This document shows, piece by piece, positions 43,080 to 56,346 of a stretch of 64,000 nt of DNA (the stretch's first letter is position 1; each line of letters opens with the position of its first letter). The notes beneath the pieces are model-generated. The model was not told the DNA's origin. It made no database searches and saw only the letters and a program-made list of their open reading frames with translations. The DNA is from Adineta vaga. Taxonomy: Eukaryota; Rotifera. Position numbers and translations under genes: made by a program. Location: positions 12,214,001-12,278,000 of the forward strand of contig CP075497.1 in assembly GCA_021613535.1 (NCBI GenBank). The letters run 5' to 3'.

Positions 43080-44180
43080 GGAATTTTGTAAATAAGAGAA
43101 TATTATTTCTTATTGGTTTAGTTTAAACAGTAAATTCTCAGATGAAATTGTTTATAAACAATTTAATATTGTGTGGATTTAGAAAACAGAAAATATGTGC
43201 TAATATCACCTTATCTATAATTTTTAATATACATGGTACTAATTTCAATTACAGTTAAGATAGTTTTTCTACATATTTTATTTTCCGAACATATACTCAA
43301 CAAAGATGATGAGAACTCGAAATTTGATCATATGCTTGCAATATTTTCTGTTTAAAAAGAATAAACTTAAAATGAACAATATCTCTGGTAATAATTATAT
43401 AGACGAAATAATAGCATAACGTAACGAATAATTTTTATTATTATTCTACATTAGAATCTTTAAATTGTTCAAAAGGTTACATTTTACTTACTATTGTATT
43501 TATTTGAACAGTTTTATAAAAGAAATAATATAAAACTATGAATCTAATTGTATGAAATACCTCACTATACCTTTTCAATGGCTTCCTTGATTTCAGTTTG
43601 ATTATCTCATATAAAATATGTATGTTAGTCATTATCGAAATACATATAATTATGCTTTATCTTCAAAAGTATTGATAAAGAAATCTCAATCAATACAACT
43701 GAGAATTTATTAGAAGACTGTTACATGTGATATGAAAGTGCCGAAAATTCATCGTTGCCTTAGATGTCGACGCGTGATAAATACAGTGAAAAATTTAGTT
43801 TAAGAATTGAAAATGAAATACAGTTTTCTAGATGAAGGACATACATATTATATAAATATATATAAGATATATTCAATATATTGTGAAATATAGGAAAGAT
43901 CAAACAGGAAAGAAAGAAGAAACACATCTTTCTTATTTTTGGGTGGTAAACATGATTTTGATTAATCACAGGTCAAAATACTAGATGTCGTTATCATTTG
44001 ATTTCACATAATATTTCTATTACACAGAAAATTACTAATTTTTAATGTTTTAGATAAAGTAAGACTCATATTATTTACTTAATGTCACATATAAAACATT
44101 TTAGTGCTTTCATTATCTTATCAATACCGTCACCATCAGATAATATAAATAGTTCACATTCGTTTCTCAAGGTAGATCAG
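43080..44180. other. Intergenic
   Basis: 1.1 kb of very AT-rich sequence between divergent genes; nothing further seen. Confidence 0.45.
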
Positions 44181-44181
44181 C

Positions 44182-46452
44182 ATGTCAGCTTTAATTCGAT
44201 TCGGACTCCTCTTCTTCATTCCTAATATCGTTTGTCAAGTCATTCCACTTCGTTTTGATTTTGCAATAGATCAATTACGTTCAAAACAACATTATACATC
44301 TCTTGATATAGATAATTATCTAGAATACAATTTCACACCCGATGAGTTACTAGAAAGAATGTCGTCTTCATTGTCTAATAATAAGACAAATGAATGTGAT
44401 CATGATTTTGAAATGATTCTTCAAGCAGTCATGAAACGTGAAATGTGGGCAATTAAGATAATTGATGCATGGGGTAAACCATTACCATCAGGTGTACTTA
44501 CAGGTAATGTTTATTGGGTTGGGAATTATGATGAATGTTTACAAGATGCTTATTCTCCAACAAATAAATCGTTTCTATTACAACCATTCAAAACGCAATA
44601 TTGTGAGTAGTGTAGAACGATTTTTAATAATAAACTCTAAAAAATAAATACGGGATTTTTTTCAGGTACACTTTTACCTAAACCACCAAAACCAAATGCA
44701 ACAATGCCTCTTGGTATTACTCTTGGTCTTTGTCTTCCATCATCATGTGATCGAGAATCAATCATCACTTTGTTAGATATGATTTTCAAGAAGAGTAATA
44801 TTACAAAAAATGATCTTATCTGTACGAATGATCCTGCTTATGGACAACAAGGTTTAGCACCTAGTGCTATAGCGACTTGTATTGTTATTTCATTTTTGGC
44901 TTTTGTTGTTCTATTGGGTACTATTGTTGATCTTATTCTTATTTTCCAACAACAACAATCAACTGATGATTTAGCATCAGATATCAATGGTTATAATCAC
45001 TTTAACGATATAGATTTTACTGAATTTCAATTTGTCAAAACATCGAAAAAACAGACACGTTTCTTTTTTCAATCGTTTATTAATCCAACATCACGTACAA
45101 GTTTCTTAGCTGAGTTCTCAGCGATAGGAACATTACGTCGAATCTTCACAATGAAAATGAAAAATAATGATGATTCCTTTACATTTATTAATGGTATTCG
45201 AGTATTATCTCTCTTTTGGGTTATCATTGGTCATTCAATTGCTTTCGGTTTATCTTATACAAATAATATAGTTGATGTTATTGTTTGGACTCGTAATATA
45301 GCATTTCAATTAATTATCAATGCATTACTTAGTGTTGATACATTTTTTGTACTAAGTGGATTTCTAACAGCTATTCTATTTATTCGACAAGTAAAGAAAG
45401 AAGAAAAACTTTCATTTCGTCTTCTTGTTCTCTATTATGTTCATCGATATATTCGATTGACACCAACATTATTACTTGTAATATTAGTTAGTATCAACTT
45501 GACACCATATTTTGGTCAAGGTCCTGTTTATCCAAGTCAAACCGGTTTTGAATCAGATGATTGTCGTTATGTGCATTGGTGGACATCAATTCTTTATATT
45601 GGTAATTTTATTAATCCACATGAAATGTGTTTAGGTATTACTTGGTATCTTCATAATGATATGCAATTTCATTGGATTGCACCATTAGCTTTAGTTCCAT
45701 TTGTACTTGGACGAAAATCAATATCATTCATCATTGCTACACTTTTTGTTCTAATTGGAATTGTATCAATCTTAGGCATTCTTCTTTATTATCCTGACAT
45801 GTCAGTTGATGTACTTGAAGCATTTACAGATAAAGTAAGTTCTTATTTTTCAACATAGTTCTAACATAACTGATTTATGCTTTAGCCTGGTCCTACCTTT
45901 TACAAAAATATTTATATTACTCCATGGTGTCGTATATCTGCATATGCAATTGGTCTCCTTACTGGTTTTATTGTTACTAATCTTGGACGAGAATATCGGC
46001 TCAATAAACTGACGAAAATCTTTGGATCAATAATAAGCATTATTCTTGTTGTTCTTTGTCTATTTACAAATTATCCGGAATATATTCTTGCATCAGGACT
46101 TAATCGGTCAATCGTTGTTGCATATCAATCATTGGCACGAACATTTTGGGCTATTGTTATTGGATGGATATTGTTTTTGTGTAGTACTTATCAAGGTGGA
46201 TTAGTTAATAAGATACTTTCATGGCCAATTTGGGCTCCACTAGCACGACTCAATTATTCATGCTATTTAATACATTCGACTGTTCTTCATACGATGATAT
46301 ATAGTCAACGGATGCCTTTCTTTTATCAACCGCATCTTGTTGTAAATAATTTTGTTTCTCAAATCTTTTTTAGTTATTTAGCAGCTATTCTCGTTTCGAT
46401 CTTTTTCGAAACTCCATTTTTTGTTCTCGAAAAGAAATTATTCAAACGCTGA
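44182..46452 (+). CDS. Nose-resistant-to-fluoxetine (nrf-6)-like acyltransferase
   Basis: Three exons (44182-44602, 44666-45834, 45886-46452) give 718 residues. Signal peptide MSALIRFGLLFFIPNIVCQV, then an extracellular NRF domain with spaced cysteines (TNECDHDFEMIL, YDECLQDAY, QYC, LGLCLPSSCDRE). A membrane helix at about 205 precedes a multi-pass acyltransferase-3 domain: NGIRVLSLFWVIIGHS with the catalytic-type His, LLSVDTFFVLSGFLTA, YYVHRYIRLTP and, near the end, ARLNYSCYLIH. In C. elegans nrf-6 and ndg-4 act in epidermal and gut lipid or drug uptake; the enzymatic substrate is unsettled. All junctions are phase-consistent and no lesion is seen, so this copy looks intact. Confidence 0.92.
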
Positions 46453-46644
46453 TGAATATTTATATAAAATTATTCTGCAAAACATCAATTCCATGAAATT
46501 CTCATACAGAAAAAGGAAAACAAAGAGATAAATACCACTCTCACCTTTTAAAACGTGAATTCTGAGATGATGTGCTGATAATGTCATCTTTATATTGTCA
46601 CGATAATATTATCTAACTCTGTATGATTAAAACTCACTGTATCA

Positions 46645-48339
46645 TCAAATACGTATAGTAATTTCATTCAAACAATTGTTGTTTCGTTCTATTGAACGTA
46701 CCGATGGTAAAGAATTCTTTAACCATTGAACAAGTTCATCATTATTATTCGTTGATACACATCGAGAATAATATTTTTCATCTTCACATTGAACATATAA
46801 TGACAAAAGATTTACCATATTTTGTACAAGATAAACAATACTTTCGCGATTTATTACTTTAATACAGAGAGTTGCACATTGAATACCTAATGGTGAATGA
46901 CATAATTGAATGCATTCATCATCATTGAAATGATAATAATATTCATTGAAATTTAGTTCACGAATCGATCTATGTTGATAGTGAAATAGTGATTTTTGCA
47001 AAGGTAACGGTGCATGATGATATAGATTTAGACTATGAAGATTAGGTGCATGATCGAGTAAAGTTTGAATCTTTGATTGATAAATATCAGCTAGAAACAA
47101 AATCGCAAGTGCTCTCAATCGATTTAAAGTTGGAACAGTAAACCAAAATTGGTCATGACAATGAAATTGAATACTTATGTATTCAATATCGGATACGTGA
47201 ATTTTTGATGTCGTTGGTTTATGATCAAACGTTATACCAGTGTACCACATTTGATGATCGTTATGTTGATCAGTGAATTTAAATGATCGAGAAAATTTGT
47301 CAATGTTATTATCAAATGTACTCGATAGATAAATCGTGTTTTTTTCTACGAAACATTGAAATGCCCATTGTTGTTTATCAATCCAGAATGGGCTTTGATA
47401 TGATTTGATTAAATGATCAGCAAATTTTAGAATATCTGGAACAGAAAACAATGAATATTCCATATGATATTGAAGATATTTAAGATTCAGTAAATAATTA
47501 GAAATGATTTCTTTCCATTGATAACCATAAATGATTGCTGCTTTAGAATATAAATTTAAACGACGTAAATTAGGCAAATGTCGAAGGAATTCTATTATTA
47601 CTGGCACCGTACCATCTTTAATCCATAAGTTTAATTGTAATAATGATGAAATAGTTTGTGGTACATAACCATAATTGACCGAAAAATCAATCGAGGCGGA
47701 AAGATTCTTCAGACGTGGTGTAAAGTGAAATAGTTGATTTATTTCATTCAATTTAAGTTCATTGATATAAATGCATAAATTCTCGATTGTCAGAGAGATT
47801 ATTTGTGGAAGAACAAACATTACTTTCTCTTTCGCGCATAGATGAATGTTACATTGAATTAGTTTTGATAAACTCCAAATATTATTGATAATTAATTGGA
47901 AATTTGTTACAGTTTCAGGATTATCATAGAAATGAACTTGTAAATAAGTTAAATTAGACAGATGATGACATTGATTCAAGATTTCCATTGATTTATCATA
48001 TGGACGAAAACTAGTTATGAAAAGTGAATGCAAACGAGTCAATTGATTTGAATAGGAAGAGAACATATTTATCTGTCCAAGTGTTTGATTTGAAGCAAGA
48101 AGTTGAAGAGAAATAATTCTATCAATAAGAAATGGTAAATGTTGTTTACAAATCATATCGAAATGATGTTGAGATATATTTTTAAAATTGAAATCATAAT
48201 TACGAAATTGTCGATAGAGAAGATTTTTTAAACGAATATTCAAACCATAAAAACTTTGAAGAAGATGAATACTATTGACATAATCGAATATATTCAATAT
48301 AATCTCGTTAGGTAACCATTCAAAATTAGTTTTATTCAT
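46645..48339 (-). CDS. F-box protein with LRR-like repeats
   Basis: Starting at the ATG at 48339 (MNKTNFEWLPNEI) the single exon codes for 564 residues. Residues 5-50 form an F-box (FEWLPNEIILNIFDYVNSIHLL), the module that docks substrates to SKP1-cullin ligases. The rest shows irregular leucine-rich repeats (e.g. LTYLQVHFYDN, LPNLRRLNLYS, APNLHSLNLYHH) likely to bind the target. An in-frame upstream extension to 48522 was not used because the F-box normally sits at the N-terminus. Such F-box/LRR genes form large, variable families in bdelloids. Target unknown. Confidence 0.8.
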   Translation of the reverse strand: MNKTNFEWLPNEIILNIFDYVNSIHLLQSFYGLNIRLKNLLYRQFRNYDFNFKNISQHHFDMICKQHLPFLIDRIISLQLLASNQTLGQINMFSSYSNQLTRLHSLFITSFRPYDKSMEILNQCHHLSNLTYLQVHFYDNPETVTNFQLIINNIWSLSKLIQCNIHLCAKEKVMFVLPQIISLTIENLCIYINELKLNEINQLFHFTPRLKNLSASIDFSVNYGYVPQTISSLLQLNLWIKDGTVPVIIEFLRHLPNLRRLNLYSKAAIIYGYQWKEIISNYLLNLKYLQYHMEYSLFSVPDILKFADHLIKSYQSPFWIDKQQWAFQCFVEKNTIYLSSTFDNNIDKFSRSFKFTDQHNDHQMWYTGITFDHKPTTSKIHVSDIEYISIQFHCHDQFWFTVPTLNRLRALAILFLADIYQSKIQTLLDHAPNLHSLNLYHHAPLPLQKSLFHYQHRSIRELNFNEYYYHFNDDECIQLCHSPLGIQCATLCIKVINRESIVYLVQNMVNLLSLYVQCEDEKYYSRCVSTNNNDELVQWLKNSLPSVRSIERNNNCLNEITIRI

Positions 48340-48539
48340 TACTTGATTTTGATATATGTAAAAATGTCGCAAGAAAAGATTTGATGTGTAGTAAACGTGG
48401 AAGAACAAAACAAATTTTGAATCATACATTGGTATATACTTATTCTTTACCAATTGTAAGGAAAGACAGACGTTTTCAGGTAAAAAAACGCAACCAATTA
48501 GCTGTAGAGGTAAAAGAATCACCTATGAATTCATGACTA

Positions 48540-49156
48540 AACGTTGCAAACATGACAAATGTATATCAATACTTCATTTATCAGAGACAATAGTTTGTAT
48601 TACAAAATGGGTATATATTAAATCCTGTCAGTCTCATATAGTTCCAACTGAAACTGGTTAATTAGTCTTTTTTAGTTTCATGTAGATATGAAAACTGAGT
48701 TGATGAAAATACGTGAAGACGTTTGCAATTTGAATTTCATATATTTGGTTCTGACATGCTTTAGTTCGACGAGTAAATTCTATTCTGTCAAGAAAAGATA
48801 CAAATTCGATTAACGTTTTATTATTAGAAATCCATATATTGCTTCAAAGGTTCAATGAATTTCACTTCCAGTCTTTCAACTATAAAATCATGTTCAGACA
48901 CATAAAGCTATGATTGCAATGTGGATCGTTAAATTTACTCATGTACTTTTGATAGATGTTAGCTAAAAGAATTGTATAATCTCTTATATGACGAGCGCAT
49001 TTTTATAGATGGAAATTATTATTGATATGTCTTGTGACGAATCTTTATCCTTTAGAAACATTTCTCTAACAATTTATTCTCTCTAATAGCTTGAGTATTC
49101 ATTTTTGTTGAATTGAAAAATTTTTTTAGTGTTTTTTTTCTGAACAGAAGGCATAT
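48540..49156. other. Intergenic
   Basis: AT-rich sequence upstream of the F-box gene and downstream of the receptor gene; no feature supported. Confidence 0.45.
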
Positions 49157-50104
49157 TTAGTTGATTGCTGTTTGTCCCCTTCTTGTTGCTGCTAACTCTA
49201 GTGTTCCTTCAGGAAAAATCACTTGTCGCTTTCGCCAACATAAAATCATTTGTCTCAGCTTATGTCGAAGTTCCGAAGATGATACAAAGCATATGAATGG
49301 ATATAGATGTGTCGCATAATCACGAAGCATGAATGCATTTGTCAAATGTATTCCTACTGTATCATAGGAAAGGCCATATCTTAGTGCAAAAATTATCATT
49401 GCCCATGGAGCATCGCAAACTAAATAAAAAAGTGAAGTAAGTAACATTTGAATAGTCATTTTGCGATGCTTTCGCCATTGAATGGATTGATTTAATCGTT
49501 GTTTTTGTCTGATAGTACGTACCACAAGAGTCAAACTGAATAAAGCAATTATAAATATTGCGACAATATGATGAAGAATGAGCTCCCATAATCCTAAGAA
49601 TTCATTATCCAATGAACAAGGATTCGTGGTAATTCCAGCAAGAATATCATCCACTGAATTTTGACAAAATGGAACAAACGTAATTACAGAAGAAAAAGTA
49701 AGATAATACATAAGTAGGATAATAATGGGTAGATAATGAAGAAAGAAACGTTTTGATTTCGTTCGTAACCATCGATCATGAAAGATGAGTATATGTCGTT
49801 CGATCGTTGCCCAAACAACAAATATTATTTGTGTAGTATACAATGCATAGTCAATGAAAAACCAAATAAGATAATATAAAACTGGATTCCATGAAAGATC
49901 ACCAATGAAATAGATATAAATGTTATAGAGAAGATTTGAAACACTACGTATAAAGACAATAATAAGAAGAACGATAATAATATGATTATGAAGAGCACGA
50001 CGAAGTATACGATCGAAAAGAAGAAATGATATAGCAAAGAAAGAACTAATTATAGATAGAATATTTGCAGCTCGAGCAACCCAAAATTCTGGTGGTAGAG
50101 ACAT
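49157..50104 (-). CDS. Rhodopsin-type 7TM receptor, unrelated to the tandem pair
   Basis: Single exon, 315 residues, start ATG at 50104. Seven hydrophobic helices are visible, beginning at ILSIISSFFAISFLLF. The TM3 end reads WATIERHILIFHDRWLR, an ERH in place of DRY, a form I recall from large bdelloid receptor families. There are two loop cysteines for the usual disulphide (PFCQNS, NPCSLD). TM6 is followed by YLVCDAPWAMIIF and TM7 by HLYPFICFVSSSELRHKLRQM, with YPFICF where NPxxY is expected. Ligand unknown. Confidence 0.8.
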   Translation of the reverse strand: MSLPPEFWVARAANILSIISSFFAISFLLFDRILRRALHNHIIIVLLIIVFIRSVSNLLYNIYIYFIGDLSWNPVLYYLIWFFIDYALYTTQIIFVVWATIERHILIFHDRWLRTKSKRFFLHYLPIIILLMYYLTFSSVITFVPFCQNSVDDILAGITTNPCSLDNEFLGLWELILHHIVAIFIIALFSLTLVVRTIRQKQRLNQSIQWRKHRKMTIQMLLTSLFYLVCDAPWAMIIFALRYGLSYDTVGIHLTNAFMLRDYATHLYPFICFVSSSELRHKLRQMILCWRKRQVIFPEGTLELAATRRGQTAIN

Positions 50105-51214
50105 TACCAGTCTGAAATCATAATTTATTTGTCAGTGGTAGAATGTTTTTGTTTTGACTGTAAGTAATGAAATGACAAGTGTGAAGTCATAGATGTAAAT
50201 TTCATGTAGAGAAAAAATAAAAGCATTTTATAGATTTTTTTTCTTTAATAATTTACATAGAAAGATTCTCTATAGAAAACGAACTACGTAAAAAATAATC
50301 GGTAATTTATTCATATTAATAATCTTCAAAGTTTAATTAATAACCCATAAAATTTTCATGCTGTATCTCTACTATATATTGTTTTCTATTTTCCAAAATC
50401 AATATCGACAGGAACTATCGCTATTCTTCCCTTTTTTTCGTAATATAATTCGAGGAAAGAGTTCATAATATCAAATGTTTTCATCGATCGTTTTTCGCAC
50501 TCTTTGTGACGTTCACATCGCCTGTAACCAAACACCTTTAGTTGTAAATAATATCGTTTTTCGAATCTTTTTCTAGTCTTGAAAAGAAGCTGTTTACATA
50601 TTGAATTTAGTTTTTTCTTACGTCAAATGATATCAATTGTAATTATTCAAAGATTAAAAATAACGTGGTTACAATAGACACACTGTTCACGTAAAGAAAA
50701 TGGATAAAAGATAGAAATATAAGCGGACGATGGAAACGAACAAAGTGACTAGCATGAGTTGCATCACGAAAAACCAACAGAAACAGTATCCCAGTTATCC
50801 GAAAAAGTGACATAATAATGTAAGATTGAACAACATGTGTTTTTTATCCTAATTTAGAACTATGACACAATTTCAAAAGCATAGAAGAAGAAACGAATAA
50901 AATCTCTATCTAATGAGAAAATATACATAAACATTGTGTTCATACATCTGGTGAAAGATGGATCTTGGAAAGAATTCAAATTTATTCAGTAGTCATATTT
51001 GTGCTAATTTTATTGTGTCACTTTATTTTTATTTTTATTTACTAGCGCTATCTATCGTATTGTATCATACATATTGAGGTCCGTTACCTGACGCTTTTCA
51101 ATTTAAAATGACTGTTAACAATTCTTTTCTACGTAAACAATAGTGTAATCTGACTCTTGCACTGTTATTGATGATTGTTGTTGTTGTTGGTATAGAGATT
51201 GATTGATATAAGTC
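50105..51214. other. Intergenic between divergent genes
   Basis: 1.1 kb with no gene or RNA seen. It should include promoters of both the 7TM receptor (minus) and the TTLL7-like gene (plus). Confidence 0.4.
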
Positions 51215-54200
51215 ATGCTTCGCTCGTCAAATGGTCTTCTTGATCATTCATCATCATCATCAAGTGTTTACAATTACAAAACACTCAATGAAATGGCAAC
51301 GAGACCGACAAGTGCGAGAACATTAAATCAATCAACAATAAAATCGAATAATAGATTGAATAAAAATAATAAAACTTTACTAAAAAAACCACTTGGTGAA
51401 CAATGCTCACATGTTTCTTTACCTCCAGCTTTCAATCACATATCGATACGTGATATGATCATTGAAGGAAACTGGAAATTACAAAATAACACTATTGATC
51501 ATACAAAATGTAAATTAATGGGTATTGAAAATTTAGTTCTTATCTGTCATGATATTATGGATCAGACACAAGGAATAATTCGATTGAAACAACAAGAACA
51601 ACGAATGTCTTTCATCAGTTGTAAATTATGGTTATTAATTAGACTTGATACTTATAGAACTTTAACAGATGCTGATCGTGCTGTTCTCAATCGTGCTCAT
51701 ATCTATGATTTAATGACGATTGTTTTCGAAGCTGCATCAACAAGTACATCAATCTCTCAACTTGTTCGTATTTGGCGTGAAGCTTCTGAACATATCAAAC
51801 AACAATGTCCTTCTACATCTCTTAATGAATATAAAATCTCATATGAAACTGCTTTTCGCCATTTAATTCATACACCTGACAATTCACTTCTTCAAATTGC
51901 ACTTCATGCGTCACTTCTAACCGGTCATAGTCGAATGGATTTACAAAATTTAGGTGAAAAATTCGGTGTGAAAAGAGGTCAATTTGATATGGGTTCAATT
52001 CGAGATTCGATCCAACATTTTCAAGATTTCATTAAATTTTTACGTGAACAAAAACTAACACAAGAACGTGAACAACAAACTGTAGATACAAATAAATTAC
52101 CCTATAGACCACGAAAAAAACGAGGTCTCAATGCAAATGTTTCAGGCACGAAATTTTCAGCTGGTAAGTTGTTTTGATTAGAACATTTCAAGTGCTTCAT
52201 CATTTAAAAGTCATTGGATGACATACTCAATACATTGAAAGAACATTTGATTTGTTTTAATACAAACAAAATAATAATTTCTTTTCCAATACTTTAAGTT
52301 CGTCTCGCTGCTGATATTTTTGGATGTGCTATAAGTTCGGAAAATGATTTTACTACTAATCTGATATGGAATGATACATTAATATCCATGGAAATTGTAT
52401 CTGCACTTAAACCTTATCAAAAAATTAATCATTTTCCAACAATGAGTGAAATATCACGAAAAGATTTATTAGCAAAAAATTTTGACAAGTATTTTCGAAT
52501 TCTTTTTCTTTTTCTATCTTTGAATGTAAATCTTTTAAAGATTATCACGTGTATTACCCGATGAATATAACTATACACCAAGAACATGGGTATTACCAAA
52601 TGAATATAATATTTGGTATTCATATGCATCAAGTAAACCAAAAACAGAATCATCTGCGTACATTCTTAAACCAAATAATGGTGCTATGGGTCATGGGTAA
52701 GGTTTGTTTTTTCTAAATTATCAATAATCTTCTTCTTCTTCTTCCTTATCGATGTATTCAAGTCTGTTGTGATTATGAACGAATTCAACCAATGGATAAT
52801 TATATTATTCAAGAATATCTTCCTGATCCTTATTTAATCGAAGGTTTTAAATTCGGTAAAATGATTAGTTTTTCATATGAATTCATATTTTTCGACTTCT
52901 TTCAAATAAGATCTTCGAATCTATGCATTAGTGACATCCTGTGATCCACTACGAATATTTATTTTCAATAATGGTCTTGTTCGAATGAGTACAGAAAAAT
53001 ATGAAAAACCTAATCGAAAAAACGCTGTAAGTTTTATTAAATTCTAAGCATGATTCGTTTTTCTATAGAAGAAACTTTGTTTAGTCTCATCTCTATATGC
53101 ATTTAACGAATTATTCAGTGAATAAATATAATGTTGATTATGAAATAAGTAAATCCAATACTAATGCAGAAAATACAGGAAGTAAACGTTCATTAAAATA
53201 CTTATTTGATTATTTACGATCACAAAAAGAAGATGCAACGAAACTCTGGAAAGATATTCAAGTAAAGCGAAAGAGTTTTTCGAAAGAAACCAAACATTTA
53301 TATATATCTTTTTAGATGGTTGTGATAAAAACCGTCTTCCTTGCTCAACCACATTTATTCAATGCCTATCGAATGTGTCGTCCTGGTGCATCACCGGCGA
53401 GTGAAAGTGTCTGTTTTGAATTACTTGGTTTTGATATATTAATTGATCAAAATTTGAAACCATGGGTACTCGAAGTAAGTAGTGAATGGGAATATGTGGA
53501 AAAACATCGAAATCACTATCGTATCTTAAGGTAAATCGTTGTCCAAGTTTTGGTACCGGTGAACAGATTGATTTTGATATCAAAATGAAATTATTACTTG
53601 ATACATTCGAATTACTTCGTTTTCGAACATCAGATCGAAAGAAAAGTCTTGCAATTGAAAAAGCTGAAGCTCAACGTCGTTTATATACAAATATGGGTAA
53701 AACAAGTCGATTATTCGATGATTCAGCATTACATTTTTCCAATGGAAATTATTCCGATCTTAGAAGTCGACAAAGAAAACTTGCAGATATCGTATGTTAT
53801 CACTTTCCTTTTCGAACTTTTACTAAAACGTTCGTTTTATTTAGAAAGAAAAATTATATCTTCTTCATCGTGAAACAGCTCGTGAAACATTTGAAAATCG
53901 TCATTTAGGTGATTTTATTCGTCTTTTTCCCGTGGAAGATAGTATTCGTATGAGTGAATTAATGAATTTATTAACAAAATGTTTTGATGTTTTATATACA
54001 AATAAAAAAGATTTATCTTGGAGTAATAAATATTATAATCGTTATAAAGAAGATGAATTATTCGAACAATTAGCAGAATTAGAAGATTTAGAACAAAATG
54101 ATGAAAAACGAACTTCACGATTAGCTCACGTAAGTATTTGATTTGATTAGAATAAAAATAAAAACAAAGATTTCTCTAACGTATGAAAAACTGAAAGATC

Positions 54201-55667
54201 GGAGAGGAAAGGATTATTTAAAAATAAACGAAAAACATTCTACTCACGATCCTTTCAGAGTGCTCCAATTAACAAAACTCCTTTTTCATCTTGGTCAGCT
54301 ATAAACTTTCCTGAAGTAAGTTTTCATCAAATACTGCACTATATTTTTGTTCGATAACTTCAATATATACATTTACATATATATATCTCACTAATTGTGT
54401 TCACTAATATTCGTATATTTATTTTGTAACATCAACGTCTCTATTTCTGCACAAATATTTGTTTGATATTCATTATTCATCTTTAGACTGTTAATAATAT
54501 TCCTGTCATAGATCGTGGATCACCATCGGCAAGTTTTGCATCTGAAGGTAGTTATAATGATGATGATGATGATGGTATTCAAACTGAAGATGAATATCAA
54601 TTCGAATCACCACCATCAACCGATTTACTAAGTAAAACATCAGCTTCAACAACAACGATAAAATCAAACAATTCTTTAATTAAAAAATATGCCTCTCAAT
54701 CTCGAACAGATGTTTCTTCCACATCGATTTCACCATTACTTCTAAGAAAACAACGACAATCACAATGTATTTCAACCACACTTCTTCAACGAACAGTTGG
54801 AAATACATCGAATCGATTTCTCGACAAAAAAGTCATTCCAAAACCAATGAATCAAAATCTTGAATCTCAATCTCGATTAGGCATGAGAAATATGAATAAT
54901 AGATCTCAAACAATTACATATACAACGATTATTCAAACACCGAGAAAAACAACGAATGTTCGATCAACAATTTATAATTCACCTAAAGTTGATTTCGAAA
55001 AAAGAAATGATTTTCTTCTTTGAAAAATAATCGAATTTCTTTCGTTTAGGAATCTCAATTGAATCCAGATGAATTGAACCGTCTTTGTCAATCAATTCTT
55101 GAACAAATGCATCAATTATGTATTCGATATCCAAATAAAACTGCTGATGAAACACGACAAATTTGTAATGAAGTTAATAAAAATTGGAATAAATATCGAA
55201 GTTCAATTGGAGAATTTTGGTTACATAGATTAGATTCACGAAAACGACAAGCAATTACTCGAATTGTTTGGAGTAATGTTCAACAAATTATCAAACAAAT
55301 TTGGAGAATTGATCAACCAATTGAACAACTTTCATTAAGTAAACATTTAATGAAATTAGAACAACGTTTATTATCAAATAATGGTCAATGTTTATGGGAG
55401 ATTTGTCAAAATAAACATAAGTATTTCATTGCAAATACAAATCTAATCTTGTTTTTCATTGATTTTCTATTGCATTTTAGTTCATGGTCAACAACATTAA
55501 TGTCAAATACAATTCGTCTAACTCCCATTGAATTATCTTGCTGTAATCGTTTTGTTGAATTATGTAAACAAGCATTATTCGTTGTTTATCGTTATTCACT
55601 TGAAGAAAAAGATGAAAAACAAAGACAACAACAAAGTGAAGGAACAACAGTCGCAGTTATTGGTTAA
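51215..55667 (+). CDS. TTLL7-like tubulin polyglutamylase with a long N-terminal extension
   Basis: Twelve exons give 1189 residues: 51215-52163, 52299-52488, 52541-52696, 52755-52855, 52911-53026, 53085-53261, 53316-53474, 53531-53791, 53845-54129, 54259-54315, 54487-54987, 55050-55667. The enzyme adds glutamate chains to tubulin tails in axonemes and neurites. From about residue 300 the TTL ATP-grasp core follows TTLL7 closely: [96 protein letters not shown] and NRCPSFG, then the TTLL7-type tail [19 protein letters not shown] and [13 protein letters not shown]. The first 300 residues are not typical of TTLL7 and are unrecognised. Intron 3 fits the frame only if it ends in TG (52753-52754). 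Confidence 0.9.
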
Positions 55668-55679
55668 ATATATATTTCT

Positions 55680-56345
55680 TTTCTTTTTCCAGTTTATTAT
55701 ACACGCCGCTTTTCTATAATTAACAAATTATTTGAATATGTTAAAAAGAAAAAATACGAAAATAATACATATCAAATGTTCCTTTTTCTGGAAAATAAAA
55801 TAAAATAAAATCTTTGAATTGTATTTAAGGTTTATATGTCTTTGATGATATCTTATCGAATAATGAAGTATAGATATAAAAAGAAGCTTTCCTGAAGTCA
55901 AGCATCAATTAACAACAATATTCCACAGTTATTAGATTTTACATTATGTGATTTAAAATTCATCAAGATAATCTTGTAGTTTTGACAATTTATATTAAAT
56001 AAGTACATGTAATTTGTTTGAGTCTATTGTTTCTAATTACAGGATATCTGTAAAAAAAATTCCACGAAAATATTATTCTATCACAATCACTCTCGCTCAT
56101 TTATTTCATTGAAAAATAAAATACATAAATAAGATGACAATATATAAAATAAAAACAAAGAAAATTGTATTAAATAAATGTGATGTGAAGTGGTAATAGT
56201 GTTGGATTTTGATTATTGAATGACTTTTTATACATGGAAACTTGATCAGAATTATGTTAATAACGATAATGACCATAATATCAATACATGAATTATTATT
56301 GCTTTGTATTGTGGTCGGCATATAATAATGAGAGGAATTGGATAA
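55680..56345. other. Intergenic
   Basis: Contains the TTLL7-like 3' UTR region (its first 120 bases recur at about 59142-59270). No gene seen. Confidence 0.4.
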
Positions 56346-56346
56346 T

